This document shows positions 45,027-53,164 of a DNA stretch of 64,000 nt, piece after piece. Both the position numbers and the translations under genes were made by a program. The notes under the pieces were generated by a model, which did no database searches, was not told the DNA's origin, and saw only the letters and a program-made list of their open reading frames with translations. The stretch's first letter is position 1. Each line of letters begins with the position of its first letter. This stretch comes from Hyphomicrobiales bacterium. Its GTDB lineage: Bacteria; Pseudomonadota; Alphaproteobacteria; Rhizobiales; Rhizobiaceae. The stretch spans positions 186,001 to 250,000 of the forward strand of contig UCNE01000009.1 in NCBI GenBank assembly GCA_900473685.1. The letters are read 5' to 3'.

Positions 45027-45449
45027 ATGAACAAGGCTTTCAAGGGTGGATGCGCCTGCGGCGCGATCCGTTACGAAATCTCCGCAGAACCGATTTTCAT
45101 GAACGAGTGCCAGTGCCGGGATTGTCAGCACAGGAGCGGGACGGGACATGGCTCTTACCTGACATTCGCCGGGCGGAAGGATGTGAAGCTTGAAGGGGAG
45201 GCGAGAGAGTGGGAGGTCGCCGGTGATAGCGGCGGGATCAAGCGGCACGCCTTTTGCCCCACCTGCGGGTCGCCGGTCTATCTGACCTTTGCAGCCATGC
45301 CGGATTTTTTCACGGTGCATGCCGCGAGCCTTGACGAGCCGGACCGGTTTCAGCCGCAAGCCGTGACTTACCATGTGCGCGGCTACGGCTGGGACCATCT
45401 CGATCCGGACCTGCCGAAATTCGACAGGATGCCGCCCGCACAGGGATAA
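45027..45449 (+). CDS. GFA-family zinc protein
   Basis: 140-residue protein of the glutathione-dependent formaldehyde-activating (GFA) family. Zinc-site Cys lie in GGCACGAIRYE, ECQCRDCQ and FCPTCGSPVY. The founding enzyme adds glutathione to formaldehyde, but most family members are uncharacterised and this one may not act on formaldehyde. AGGAGAAGAG precedes the start. It follows the SRPBCC gene after about 190 bases with no recognisable signal between. Confidence 0.9.
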   Translation: MNKAFKGGCACGAIRYEISAEPIFMNECQCRDCQHRSGTGHGSYLTFAGRKDVKLEGEAREWEVAGDSGGIKRHAFCPTCGSPVYLTFAAMPDFFTVHAASLDEPDRFQPQAVTYHVRGYGWDHLDPDLPKFDRMPPAQG

Positions 45450-45550
45450 CGCGCCTGCTTTGCCCCGGAAGCGTCAATGACGCTTCCCTCACGGCGCAAC
45501 CGCCGCTAGAGTTCCCATCGGCGTCACCGAGCTGACGGGATGGGGTACGT

Positions 45551-46195
45551 ATGAAAATCATGATTGCGGAGTTCGCTGCGGCGGCCTTCGTTCTGTTTGC
45601 CCGCGCGATAACCGCGGTTCGCGCCATCTGGCCGGAGCATGGACTGCCGTCGCGGCCTTGCGTCTATTTTGCCAATCATTCCAGCCATGGCGATTTCGTC
45701 CTGGTTTGGGCGGTGCTGCCACCGAGACTGCGCAAGCAGGCGCGGCCGGTGGCAGGCGCCGAGTATTGGCTGAAGTCCAAAATCAGTACCTTCATCGGCC
45801 GCGACGTCTTCAACGCGGTGCTGATCGAGCGCGAACGGGAGAAGCGGACACAGGACCCGATCGCGCTGATGACATCAGCGATCGATGACGGCTCGTCGCT
45901 GATCCTCTTTCCGGAGGGCACGCGCAACCTGACGGATGCACGGCTGCTGCCTTTCAAGAGCGGGCTTTTTCATCTGGTCTCCGCCCGTCCGGACGTCGAT
46001 CTCGTGCCTGTTTGGATCAACAATCTCAATCGCGTCATGCCGAAGGGCGAGATCGTGCCGATCCCGCTGATCTGCACCGTCGCCTTCGGCGACGCCCTGC
46101 GAATTATGGCCAACGAGGACAAGGACGCCTTCCTCGAACGCATGCAGTCAGCCCTTCTGGCCCTGGCTCCAAAACCACTGGGAAGCGGCGAATGA
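45551..46195 (+). CDS. PlsC-type lysophospholipid acyltransferase
   Basis: 214-residue membrane-associated 1-acyl-glycerol-3-phosphate acyltransferase-like protein. The catalytic HX4D motif is NHSSHGDF and the substrate-binding motif is ILFPEGTRNL. A short N-terminal hydrophobic helix (IMIAEFAAAAFVLFARA) anchors it. First of four genes each overlapping the next by four bases. It would supply phosphatidic acid to the CdsA-like enzyme encoded next. A housekeeping plsC is likely elsewhere, so this one may serve a special lipid. Confidence 0.87.
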   Translation: MKIMIAEFAAAAFVLFARAITAVRAIWPEHGLPSRPCVYFANHSSHGDFVLVWAVLPPRLRKQARPVAGAEYWLKSKISTFIGRDVFNAVLIEREREKRTQDPIALMTSAIDDGSSLILFPEGTRNLTDARLLPFKSGLFHLVSARPDVDLVPVWINNLNRVMPKGEIVPIPLICTVAFGDALRIMANEDKDAFLERMQSALLALAPKPLGSGE

Positions 46196-47142
46196 ACACG
46201 GCAAGCTCCGACCTTCTGACTTTGGTTCTCGGTATTTTCGGCGTCCTGATCTTTGCCTCGGCAATCGGCTATGTGCTGCAACGGCGTTTTTCCGCCGATG
46301 GGCCGAATGGGGCGGTCGACAATCTCAATGCCCGTATCAAGGCCTGGTGGGTGATGGTCATCCTGATCGGCGTCGCCTTCATTGCGGGCCGGGCGGGTGT
46401 CCTCATTCTCTTCGCCTTCTGCTCTTTTGCCGCCCTGCGGGAGTTCATCACACTGATCAACACCCGCCGCGCCGATCACTGGGCGCTGGCCCTGGCTTTC
46501 TTTGTCGTCCTGCCGATCCAGTATTATCTGCTCTGGGCCGAGGAATACGGCATCTTCGCCATCTTCATTCCGGTCTATGCCTTCCTGCTGATGCCGATCA
46601 TTTCCGTATTGCGGGGCGATACCGAACGTTTTCTGCTCCGCATTGCCGAAGTGCAATGGGCATTGATGATCTGCGTTTTCTGCGCCTCGCATGTGCCGGC
46701 GCTATTGACGCTGACCATTCCCGGTTACGAGAGCCGCAACGTGCTTCTGATCGCCTTCCTGGTGATCGTCGTGCAATTGAGCGATGTGCTGCAATATGTG
46801 TGGGGCAAGCTGTTCGGACGCACCAAGATCGCGCCTAACCTGTCACCGTCGAAGACGGTCGAGGGTTTCGTGGGCGGCGTCATCAGCGCGACCCTGATCG
46901 GCGCATCGCTGTGGTGGATCACGCCGTTTACGCCGTTCCAGGCGGGCCTGCTGGCACTCATCATTACCCTCATGGGCTTTTTCGGCGGGCTGGTGATGTC
47001 GGCGGTCAAGCGCGATCGCGGCGTCAAAGACTGGGGCAATCTGATCGAGGGCCATGGCGGGCTGATCGACCGGCTGGATTCGGTCGTCTTCTCGGCGCCG
47101 ATCTTCTTTCACATCGTGCGCTACTGGTGGTCGCTGTCGTGA
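46192..47142 (+). CDS. CDP-diacylglycerol synthase (CdsA-like phosphatidate cytidylyltransferase)
   Basis: 316-residue membrane enzyme with about eight transmembrane segments. The full CDP-diglyceride synthase signature is near the C-terminus: SAVKRDRGVKDWGNLI then EGHGGLIDRLDS. It makes CDP-diacylglycerol from phosphatidate and CTP. Overlaps both neighbours by four bases. It belongs to the operon acyltransferase, cytidylyltransferase, small membrane protein, CDP-alcohol phosphatidyltransferase, recalling E. coli ynbAB. Confidence 0.92.
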   Translation: MNTASSDLLTLVLGIFGVLIFASAIGYVLQRRFSADGPNGAVDNLNARIKAWWVMVILIGVAFIAGRAGVLILFAFCSFAALREFITLINTRRADHWALALAFFVVLPIQYYLLWAEEYGIFAIFIPVYAFLLMPIISVLRGDTERFLLRIAEVQWALMICVFCASHVPALLTLTIPGYESRNVLLIAFLVIVVQLSDVLQYVWGKLFGRTKIAPNLSPSKTVEGFVGGVISATLIGASLWWITPFTPFQAGLLALIITLMGFFGGLVMSAVKRDRGVKDWGNLIEGHGGLIDRLDSVVFSAPIFFHIVRYWWSLS

Positions 47143-47534
47143 CGGCAACGCTCAGGCGATGGGCAGGCAGCGGCACGGTGCATGTGCTGTTCGCCTTTGT
47201 GGTCATGGGCGGCTGGGCAGTGTTTGCCAATCGCAATCACGCCATGCCGCAACCGGTTTATTCGGGACTTCTGCAGGGGGCCGTGTCTGCCTGCCTGACA
47301 TTGTTCCTGAAATCCGTGATCGACGCCCTGTCCAGACGTTTTAGCGGTGTCACCCGATTCTGGGCGCCGCCACTGATCGCATGCCTGGGGTCGGCAAGCC
47401 TTTTGACGGCGCTGCATGCACTGATCGGCACGCCCGAAATCGCCAGCACCATTGCGGTGCCGCTCATGGTCTCCACGAGCTATGCGGCGATCTACAATTA
47501 CTCATTATCCGGAAGAAAAGGTGCGGGATCATGA
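47139..47534 (+). CDS. small membrane protein in a phospholipid operon
   Basis: 131 residues, start GTG at 47139 overlapping the upstream stop (GTGA). About four hydrophobic segments: VLFAFVVMGGWAVFANR, VYSGLLQGAVSACLTLFL, FWAPPLIACLGSASLLTALH and STIAVPLMVSTSYAAIYNY. I recognise no domain. Its place between two CDP-lipid enzymes, with four-base overlaps on both sides, implies a role in the same pathway or complex. Confidence 0.8.
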   Translation: MTATLRRWAGSGTVHVLFAFVVMGGWAVFANRNHAMPQPVYSGLLQGAVSACLTLFLKSVIDALSRRFSGVTRFWAPPLIACLGSASLLTALHALIGTPEIASTIAVPLMVSTSYAAIYNYSLSGRKGAGS

Positions 47535-48181
47535 CCGAGACAGGCGACCGGCGGCCCCTGGCAAGCCGAAACACCCAATGGGCCGGCGCTATTGCGCGGT
47601 GGCTGGCGGCACGGGCGATTACGCCCAACCAGATCTCGCAAGCCAGCATGCTGGCAGCAGCGTTGGCCGGTGGCGCATTCGTGCTGGCGGGGCAAAACAC
47701 GGGCGGGCTGCGGATCGTCTGCCTGCTGATGGCGATCCTGTTCTGCCAGCTTCGGCTGCTCTGCAATCTGTTCGACGGCATGGTCGCGGTCGAGGGCGGC
47801 AAGGGTGCGCCGGATGGGCCGTTCTGGAACGAGTTTCCGGATCGTGTCGCCGACCTGTTGATCTTTACCGGCGTCGGCTATGGCATCGGCATGCCGGGTC
47901 TCGGCTGGGCCGCGGGTGCCTTTGCAGTCCTGACCGCCTATGTCCGCGAATTGGGCCGAGCCACCGGACAGCCGAGCGATTTCTCCGGCCCGATGGCCAA
48001 GCAGCACCGGATGGCCGCCATCACGGCGGCGGCAGCCGTCTCCATTCTGGAACCGCTGTGGGACGGCCATAATCAGGTGTTGATGGTGGCGCTATGGGTC
48101 GTTGCGGTGGGAGCGGCGTTGACAGCAATTCGCCGGGCCCGGACATTGGTGCTTCGCCTGAAACAAACCGGCAATCGATAG
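47531..48181 (+). CDS. CDP-alcohol phosphatidyltransferase with altered active-site motif
   Basis: 216-residue integral membrane enzyme of the family that joins CDP-diacylglycerol to an alcohol. The canonical motif is D-x2-D-G-x2-A-R-x8-G-x3-D-x3-D. Here it reads N-x2-D-G-x2-A-V-x8-G-x3-N-x3-D (from CNLFDGMVAVEGG to FWNEFPDRVAD), so the first and third Asp are Asn and the Arg is Val. The spacing is intact. It may use an unusual substrate or be a known divergent subgroup. Last gene of the operon; terminator at 48209. Confidence 0.85.
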   Translation: MTETGDRRPLASRNTQWAGAIARWLAARAITPNQISQASMLAAALAGGAFVLAGQNTGGLRIVCLLMAILFCQLRLLCNLFDGMVAVEGGKGAPDGPFWNEFPDRVADLLIFTGVGYGIGMPGLGWAAGAFAVLTAYVRELGRATGQPSDFSGPMAKQHRMAAITAAAAVSILEPLWDGHNQVLMVALWVVAVGAALTAIRRARTLVLRLKQTGNR

Positions 48182-48208
48182 TATCGAGGGCATTGAAGGA
48201 ACAATAAA

Positions 48209-48232
48209 AAACCCGGCTTAACGGCCGGGTTT
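48209..48232. terminator. bidirectional terminator after the phospholipid operon
   Basis: Stem AAACCCGGC (48209-48217) with 48224-48232 and six-base loop; A-run upstream gives a T-run on the minus strand for the DUF1465 gene that ends at 48262. Confidence 0.82.
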
Positions 48233-48261
48233 GTCATGTCAGGCTGCCTGCTTGGCGTCGG

Positions 48262-48780
48262 TCAGTTGGTGCCGAAGGCGGTCTGCAGCAGGTTGAGCTG
48301 CGCCTTGACGCCGTTCTGGTTGTCCGGAAGGAAGTTCTGAGCTTCCTGCGGGCGGTAGATTTCGCGGTCGAGCAGGGCAACGCGGTTCTGCAGGCGCAGC
48401 GAACGGTCGATCAGATCGCGAAAACCTTCCGGCAGGTCGTTCCAGCCTGGTGCTGTACGATCGACATTGAAGCTGTCGAGGCGAACCTTGTTCTTTTCCG
48501 ACAGGACCTGTTCACGGTTCATCTCGCCATTGTTGACGGCGCGCTGCAGCAAAAGCCAGGAAGCCATCTGCATCAGGCGGGTCGTCAGGCGCATCGATTC
48601 TGCAGCGTACAGCACCGATGCCATGCGCGGCAGCACCTTGGAGGCGGTGCGGCCGGGACCGTCGAGATAGCTTGCCGTTTCTTCAACCAGGCCCATGCCT
48701 TCAGCGTAAAGCACCTTGAACTGCGCCGAAGACGCAGCATGCCCCGCGAAGCTCACAGTATTCAATCCCCGTTCGGACAT
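48262..48780 (-). CDS. rcdA: DUF1465 protein, RcdA-like regulator of CtrA degradation
   Basis: 172-residue DUF1465 protein. FKVLYAEGMGLVEETASYLDGPGR, YAAESMRLTTRLMQMASWLLLQRAV and VALLDREIYRP match the family, whose Caulobacter member RcdA is an adaptor that helps ClpXP destroy the cell-cycle regulator CtrA. A perfect CtrA box lies 123-137 bases upstream of the start. The symbol rests on family membership; the degradation role has not been shown here. Confidence 0.82.
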   Translation of the reverse strand: MSERGLNTVSFAGHAASSAQFKVLYAEGMGLVEETASYLDGPGRTASKVLPRMASVLYAAESMRLTTRLMQMASWLLLQRAVNNGEMNREQVLSEKNKVRLDSFNVDRTAPGWNDLPEGFRDLIDRSLRLQNRVALLDREIYRPQEAQNFLPDNQNGVKAQLNLLQTAFGTN

Positions 48781-48902
48781 GGTTTGATTCCCTGGTTAAA
48801 CGCATCAACTTGGTCAGGTAACGGACGGGTTAACAAAAAGTTTCCTGCCGTCTTTTGATAGCTTGAACATGATCCCATAGCGCATTCCGCGCAAGCCTAT
48901 TC

Positions 48903-48917
48903 TTAAGAAAGGGTTAA
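48903..48917. promoter_or_regulatory. CtrA-type binding site
   Basis: TTAA-GAAAGGG-TTAA, a perfect match to the TTAA-N7-TTAA consensus of the alphaproteobacterial cell-cycle regulator CtrA. It lies 123 to 137 bases upstream of the start of the RcdA-like DUF1465 gene. Confidence 0.65.
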
Positions 48918-48952
48918 TCTCCACAATTCTCTGCAAGTTGTGGAAAAAAACA

Positions 48953-48980
48953 CAAAAAAAGAGCCGCGGAAAGCGGCTCT
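48953..48980 (-). terminator. rho-independent terminator, minus strand
   Basis: Stem GAGCCGC (48961-48967) with GCGGCTC (48973-48979), five-base loop. On the minus strand it is followed by seven T (complement of 48954-48960). It would end transcripts from the MFS-DUF1192 operon or from a small RNA gene in the gap. Confidence 0.8.
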
Positions 48981-49167
48981 CAAGGTAAAACAGGGAGAAA
49001 AATCAGACCATTCGCCAATGGTGAAATGTCTGAGTCCAGAGCGATCCGGATGCCTCAGTAATACATTATAATGCTTAATGATGTGTTTCGGCGGCCTAAA
49101 CCCAGGCGAAATGTTGCCTTGTTTTCAATGGCCGGCCGTCGTGGCCGACCTTCGAAATGTAAAACTA

Positions 49168-49356
49168 TTAACGAAAGAAGCTTTCGGCTGCCGATTTGCT
49201 GGCCGACTTTCTTGCCCGTTCGGCTTCCAGCCGCTCGATCTCCTGTTTCAGCATGTCGATGCGCAGGGAAAGCTCGTCGGCCGACAGCAACGCGAGATCC
49301 GCGCCGATCTCATGGGCGGGCTGTTTCTTCGGACGGTCATCGTCAAACAGGCTCAT
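49168..49356 (-). CDS. DUF1192 family small protein
   Basis: 62-residue protein: MSLFDDDRPKKQPAHEIGAD, then LALLSADELSLRIDMLKQEIERLEAER, a short coiled coil, and a Lys/Ser-rich tail. This is the DUF1192 family, found in alphaproteobacteria. The start overlaps the MFS gene stop by four bases. Function unknown. Confidence 0.88.
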   Translation of the reverse strand: MSLFDDDRPKKQPAHEIGADLALLSADELSLRIDMLKQEIERLEAERARKSASKSAAESFFR

Positions 49357-50636
49357 TGCGGTTTCCTTTCCAACCCTTCTTCACCATTCGGCTCCTCCTC
49401 GAACGGAGCAGCCCGCGGCGACAGCTGCAGGCTTTCCGGTGTTGTCAGCGTGCCAGGATTGATTGTCGAGTAGGCGTCGCGTTCGGCCGCAGGCACGGCG
49501 GCGCGCATGCGGCTGCGGAAGATTGCGTAGGCCGTAATCAGCACATGGGCGCAGGCGGTGATCATGAACAGGCCGTAGGGTCCGGTGACGGTCATGATCG
49601 GGCCGCCGATGGTTGGGCCGATGATCGTGCCGATGCCATAGAGCAAGAGCAGGCCGCCGGAGATCTTGACGAAATCCTCAGGCGTCGCAAAGTCGTTGGC
49701 GTGCGAAACGGCGATCGGATAGAGCGCGTTGGCCGTCGCGCCATAGATGCCGACAAGCGTGATCAGCATGATCACATGCGTGGGCTCGATCAGGAAAATC
49801 AACGTGCCGGCAACGGCGGCAACGGCGGCGAGGGCCGCGAGCACATAGCGGCGGTCGATCATGTCGGAGAGGCGGCCGGCCGGGAACTGCATCACCGCAC
49901 CGGCAAAGATCGTCGTACTCATCATCAACGCGACATTGCTGTCGGTCAGCCCGACCTGGCGGCCGAAGACGGCGCCGAGCGTGCCATAGGCGCCGTTGGC
50001 GATGCCGACGAGCAGGATGCCGAGGAAGGAGATCGGCGAATTGCGATAGAGGCCGCGCAAGTCGAGGCTTACCTGTTTCAGCGGCTGCGGCGAGGCGGCA
50101 GTCGACAGCAGTGTCGGCAGCATGGCCAGGCAATAGACGATGCCGCAGATCATGAAGAACGTCGTCGTCCCAGTATCGCCGAACGGGATCATCAGCTGGC
50201 CACCGACAACGCCCATCAGCGTGATGGCGATATAGAGCGAGAAGATCGCGCCGCGGCTTTCATTGGTGGCGCGCTCGTTCAGCCAGCTTTCGATGATCAT
50301 CGAGGTGCCGGCGGTGGAGAAACCTGTGAAGGCGCGCAAGACCACCCACCAAATCGGGTCGACCAGCAGGCCGGTCAACAGCGCGATGATGGCAAGCAGT
50401 GCCGCAAAACCGCTGAAGGCGCGGACATGGCCGGCGCGTTTGACGATGGTCGGGGCAAGCAGGCAGCCGAGCACGAAGCCGCTGGCCCAGGAGGTGCCGA
50501 GCAGACCGAGAAGCGTCGTCGAATACCCTTCCGTCGTGCCGCGCACAGGCAAAAGCAGGCTGTGCAGGCCGTTTCCGAGAAAGAGAAACAGCGTTCCAAG
50601 CAGGAGTGCGGCGACAGGAAGAAGGTTTTTTCGCAT
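49353..50636 (-). CDS. MFS transporter
   Basis: 427-residue major facilitator with about twelve transmembrane segments. Features include GLLGTSWASGFVLGCLLAPTIVKRAGHVRAFSGF near the start and FPAGRLSDMIDRRYVLAALA between helices 8 and 9 (the loop motif). A charged, Pro-rich tail of about 45 residues follows. The start at 50636 begins MRKNLLPVAALLLG; upstream in-frame sequence lacks a ribosome site. Substrate unknown. Co-transcribed with DUF1192. Confidence 0.9.
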   Translation of the reverse strand: MRKNLLPVAALLLGTLFLFLGNGLHSLLLPVRGTTEGYSTTLLGLLGTSWASGFVLGCLLAPTIVKRAGHVRAFSGFAALLAIIALLTGLLVDPIWWVVLRAFTGFSTAGTSMIIESWLNERATNESRGAIFSLYIAITLMGVVGGQLMIPFGDTGTTTFFMICGIVYCLAMLPTLLSTAASPQPLKQVSLDLRGLYRNSPISFLGILLVGIANGAYGTLGAVFGRQVGLTDSNVALMMSTTIFAGAVMQFPAGRLSDMIDRRYVLAALAAVAAVAGTLIFLIEPTHVIMLITLVGIYGATANALYPIAVSHANDFATPEDFVKISGGLLLLYGIGTIIGPTIGGPIMTVTGPYGLFMITACAHVLITAYAIFRSRMRAAVPAAERDAYSTINPGTLTTPESLQLSPRAAPFEEEPNGEEGLERKPQ

Positions 50637-50815
50637 GTGAATTCCGCTGGTTCCGGGCTGCACCGAAAGGTAGGGCCATGCCGCCACAATTGCCAGCCGG
50701 AATTTTTTATTGAGTGAAACTGCAAAAGACGCTCTAACCCAGATCGCGCGCAAAAGTGACGCGCGTGTGACGGGCCGGAAGTGTCTGTAAGCTCTTTTCA
50801 ACCAACGAGAAAACA

Positions 50816-50971
50816 ATGTCGAAAGCGTTAACGGTTCTGCTGCTTTTGGCGATGTTGATCCAGGTGCTGAAGCCGCTCAACCTGCCCGGACTGCGCCATC
50901 GCCGCGATTTCTGGAAAATCGCGGTCTTTGCCATCGCAGTGATGATGGTGACGGTGCTGATCCGGCCCTAG
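50816..50971 (+). CDS. 51-residue membrane protein
   Basis: Two hydrophobic segments (LTVLLLLAMLIQVL and KIAVFAIAVMMVTVLI) joined by a basic loop with PLNLPGLRHRRDFW. The frame is open from ATG 50816 to TAG 50971, codon use is like the neighbours, and AACGAG lies upstream. The stop overlaps the end of the convergent PhzF gene by four bases. Proteins of this size and layout occur in rhizobia without known function. Too short for standard ORF cut-offs. Confidence 0.65.
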   Translation: MSKALTVLLLLAMLIQVLKPLNLPGLRHRRDFWKIAVFAIAVMMVTVLIRP

Positions 50972-51888
50972 AGAAGAATCGCGCCGCTCATGACTGCCGC
51001 GCATTGTCCGGCGATCCGGATGCTGTGGATTTGCCCTTCGGATTTCGTTGCAGTCACGCCGATCACGCTTCTGCGTCCCATCTCGACACCTTGCTCGATG
51101 ATGATATCGATATTGGCGTCCATGTCGGGCAGCAGCGAGGTGAGTAGCGCGCCAAGCGCGCCCGAGGCGCTGCCGGTTGCCGGATCTTCGATGACATTGT
51201 CGAGCGGCGCAAACATCCGGGCGCGCAGAGCCCAGGGGTTTTCCGGCTGGCGCGTGTAGAGAAATAGGGCAAACTGATCGTCTTCCGGCGAGTGCCGCCT
51301 GCCGGCTTCGGCAAAGGCGGCGGTGTTCGGGCAGGCCTTGCTTAGCGTTTCGAGATCGGCCAGTTCGGCGATCGCGAAAGGCAGGCCGACAGAGGCAATA
51401 ACCGGGGCGTGGGTCGTGAGTGATATCGACTGTGCGTCGATCGAGGCACAACGGGCGATGGTTTCGCTGTCGACCTGCGGCCCAAGCGACAGCGGCTGCG
51501 GTGCGAAAATGCCCGCGCCAATCACGTGTCCCTCAGCATCGCGCGTCAATGCCGCCTCGACAATTCCGGCTTTCTCCTCGAACCGGAGCACATCGCCGGC
51601 TGGTCTGCCGAATATTCCGTCCTGTCGGCCAAGAACGAAGGCCGTACCGACATTGGGGTGGCCGGCAAACGGGATTTCCATGGTCGGCGTGAATATCCGC
51701 ACATGCGCTGTGTTGGCAGGGTCCTGCGGCGGCAGCACGAAGGTGACCTCCGAATAGCGGAATTCAGCGGCTATGTTCTGCATCTGCCCATCTGTGAGGC
51801 CGCGTGCGTCGGGGATGACAGCCAACTGGTTGCCGGAAAACCGTTCGCTGGTGAAGACATCGACGGTGACATAGGCAACGCTGTTCAT
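50968..51888 (-). CDS. PhzF-family isomerase
   Basis: 306-residue PhzF/DapF-fold protein. The catalytic Glu lies in FRYSEVTFV, with IPFAGHPNVGTAFVLG and IEDPATGSASGALGALL as the family signatures. PhzF acts in phenazine synthesis in pseudomonads, but most family members are of unknown function and no phz genes are nearby. The start at 51888 begins MNSVAYVTVDVFTSERFSGN, the canonical N-terminus. Single gene. Confidence 0.92.
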   Translation of the reverse strand: MNSVAYVTVDVFTSERFSGNQLAVIPDARGLTDGQMQNIAAEFRYSEVTFVLPPQDPANTAHVRIFTPTMEIPFAGHPNVGTAFVLGRQDGIFGRPAGDVLRFEEKAGIVEAALTRDAEGHVIGAGIFAPQPLSLGPQVDSETIARCASIDAQSISLTTHAPVIASVGLPFAIAELADLETLSKACPNTAAFAEAGRRHSPEDDQFALFLYTRQPENPWALRARMFAPLDNVIEDPATGSASGALGALLTSLLPDMDANIDIIIEQGVEMGRRSVIGVTATKSEGQIHSIRIAGQCAAVMSGAILL

Positions 51889-52010
51889 GATGATTTTCCC
51901 TTCGCTTGGCGGAACCGCATGTGAGGGATAACGCGGGCCGGGGATCATGCGAACAAGGTTCTTGTCACCCTGACAATAGAAACGGCAGCGTGGACCGTGC
52001 GGCATAGAAA

Positions 52011-52041
52011 AAGCCCGGCCGCTTGCGCGAACCGGGCTTCT
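52011..52041 (-). terminator. rho-independent terminator after fbaB
   Basis: Stem AAGCCCGG (52013-52020) with CCGGGCTT (52034-52041); on the minus strand a T-run follows. It lies 21 bases beyond the fbaB stop. Confidence 0.82.
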
Positions 52042-52061
52042 CCCCCTCCGTAACCGTGGTG

Positions 52062-53087
52062 TTACGCGGCTTTTTCGAGTTCTTTCTTCCAGCCGCCCTT
52101 GGCAGCAAGGCTGCACATCTCGGCGCGATGGCTGAAGGCGCGCTGGCCGGCGGCGATGTTTTCCGGCTTGCCGCCCCAGGCGTTGAGCGCCTCGGTCTGC
52201 AGAGCCCGGCCATAGGAGAAGGTCATGCCCCAGGGCAGGTTATAACCGGCCTTCATGGCGGAGAGATGCGCCGTTGCTTCCTCGGTCGACTGGCCACCGG
52301 AAAGGAAGGCGATGCCCGGAACGGCGGATGGAACGGTGCGCTTCAAGACCTTGACGGTGCGCTCGGCGACTTCGGCGACCGAAGCCTTGCGAGCCTTCTT
52401 GCCGTCGATGACCATGCTTGGCTTGAGGATCATGCCTTCGAGGCTGACGCGGGCATCGTTCAGTTCGTCGAACACGATGCGCAGGGTCAGTTCGATCACT
52501 TCTTCCGAACGCTCGATCGAATGGGTTCCGGGTGCACCGTCCATCAGTACTTCCGGCTCGACGATCGGTACGATGCCGGCTTCCTGGCAAAGCGCCGCGT
52601 AGCGGGCCAGCGCGTGCGCATTGGCCTTGATGGCGCCAAAGCTCGGCAGCACATCGGAGACCGAGATCACGCCGCGCCATTTGGCGAAACGGGCACCGGC
52701 GTCATAATAGGTCTTCAGGCGGGCGGCGAGACCATCGAGGCCTTCGGTGATCGTCTCGCCCGGAAACTTTGCCATTGGCTTGGCGCCGGTATCGACCTTG
52801 ATGCCGGGAACGGCGCCTGCAGCGCGGATGACGTCAACGAGCGGCGTGCCATCGGCTGCCTTTTGGAATAGGGTTTCCTCATAGAGGATGACGCCGGAAA
52901 TGCAGGCCTTCATCGCCTCATCGGCGCGAAACAGCATCTCGCGGTAATCGCGGCGCGACGTTTCCGTTGATGTCAGGTTGATCGTTTCGAAGCGCTTGCC
53001 GATCGTCGCAGTGGACTCGTCGGCTGCCAAAAGGCCCTTGCCGGTGGCGACCATTGCCGCTGCAATGTCTTCCAGTCTTTCGGTCAT
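52062..53087 (-). CDS. fbaB: class I fructose-bisphosphate aldolase
   Basis: 341-residue class I (Schiff-base) aldolase splitting or forming fructose-1,6-bisphosphate. GLLAADESTATIGKRFE is the N-terminal signature; the Schiff-base lysine is in LEGMILKPSMVID; FLSGGQSTEEATAHL follows. Length is normal and no metal site is needed. AGGAGAACG precedes the start at 53087. It has its own AT-rich promoter region with a perfect inverted repeat, separate from the gap-pgk operon. Confidence 0.95.
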   Translation of the reverse strand: MTERLEDIAAAMVATGKGLLAADESTATIGKRFETINLTSTETSRRDYREMLFRADEAMKACISGVILYEETLFQKAADGTPLVDVIRAAGAVPGIKVDTGAKPMAKFPGETITEGLDGLAARLKTYYDAGARFAKWRGVISVSDVLPSFGAIKANAHALARYAALCQEAGIVPIVEPEVLMDGAPGTHSIERSEEVIELTLRIVFDELNDARVSLEGMILKPSMVIDGKKARKASVAEVAERTVKVLKRTVPSAVPGIAFLSGGQSTEEATAHLSAMKAGYNLPWGMTFSYGRALQTEALNAWGGKPENIAAGQRAFSHRAEMCSLAAKGGWKKELEKAA

Positions 53088-53164
53088 ATGCGTTCTCCTG
53101 TTTGTCGTGACGGATCGCCGATAACAGAAGAATACGGCAACGAAAATGGAAGTTAAATTGTTTA

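Larger units (their letters stand above)
48781..49167. other. 387-base gene-free stretch upstream of the DUF1465 gene
   Basis: It holds the DUF1465 promoter region with a CtrA-type box at 48903-48917, a minus-strand terminator at 48953-48980 and, further right, an AT-rich segment with a palindromic CATTATAATG (49066-49075) that gives a -10-like hexamer on both strands. The terminator is nearly 190 bases beyond the DUF1192 stop, so either DUF1192 has a long 3' tail or a small minus-strand RNA of about 100 bases lies here. No credible ORF. Confidence 0.5.

Noticed and set aside
49071-50717. 548-codon plus-strand open frame
   Set aside because: It lies wholly antisense to the MFS transporter and DUF1192 genes, has an Arg/Asp/Gly-skewed composition typical of antisense frames in GC-rich DNA and no domain.
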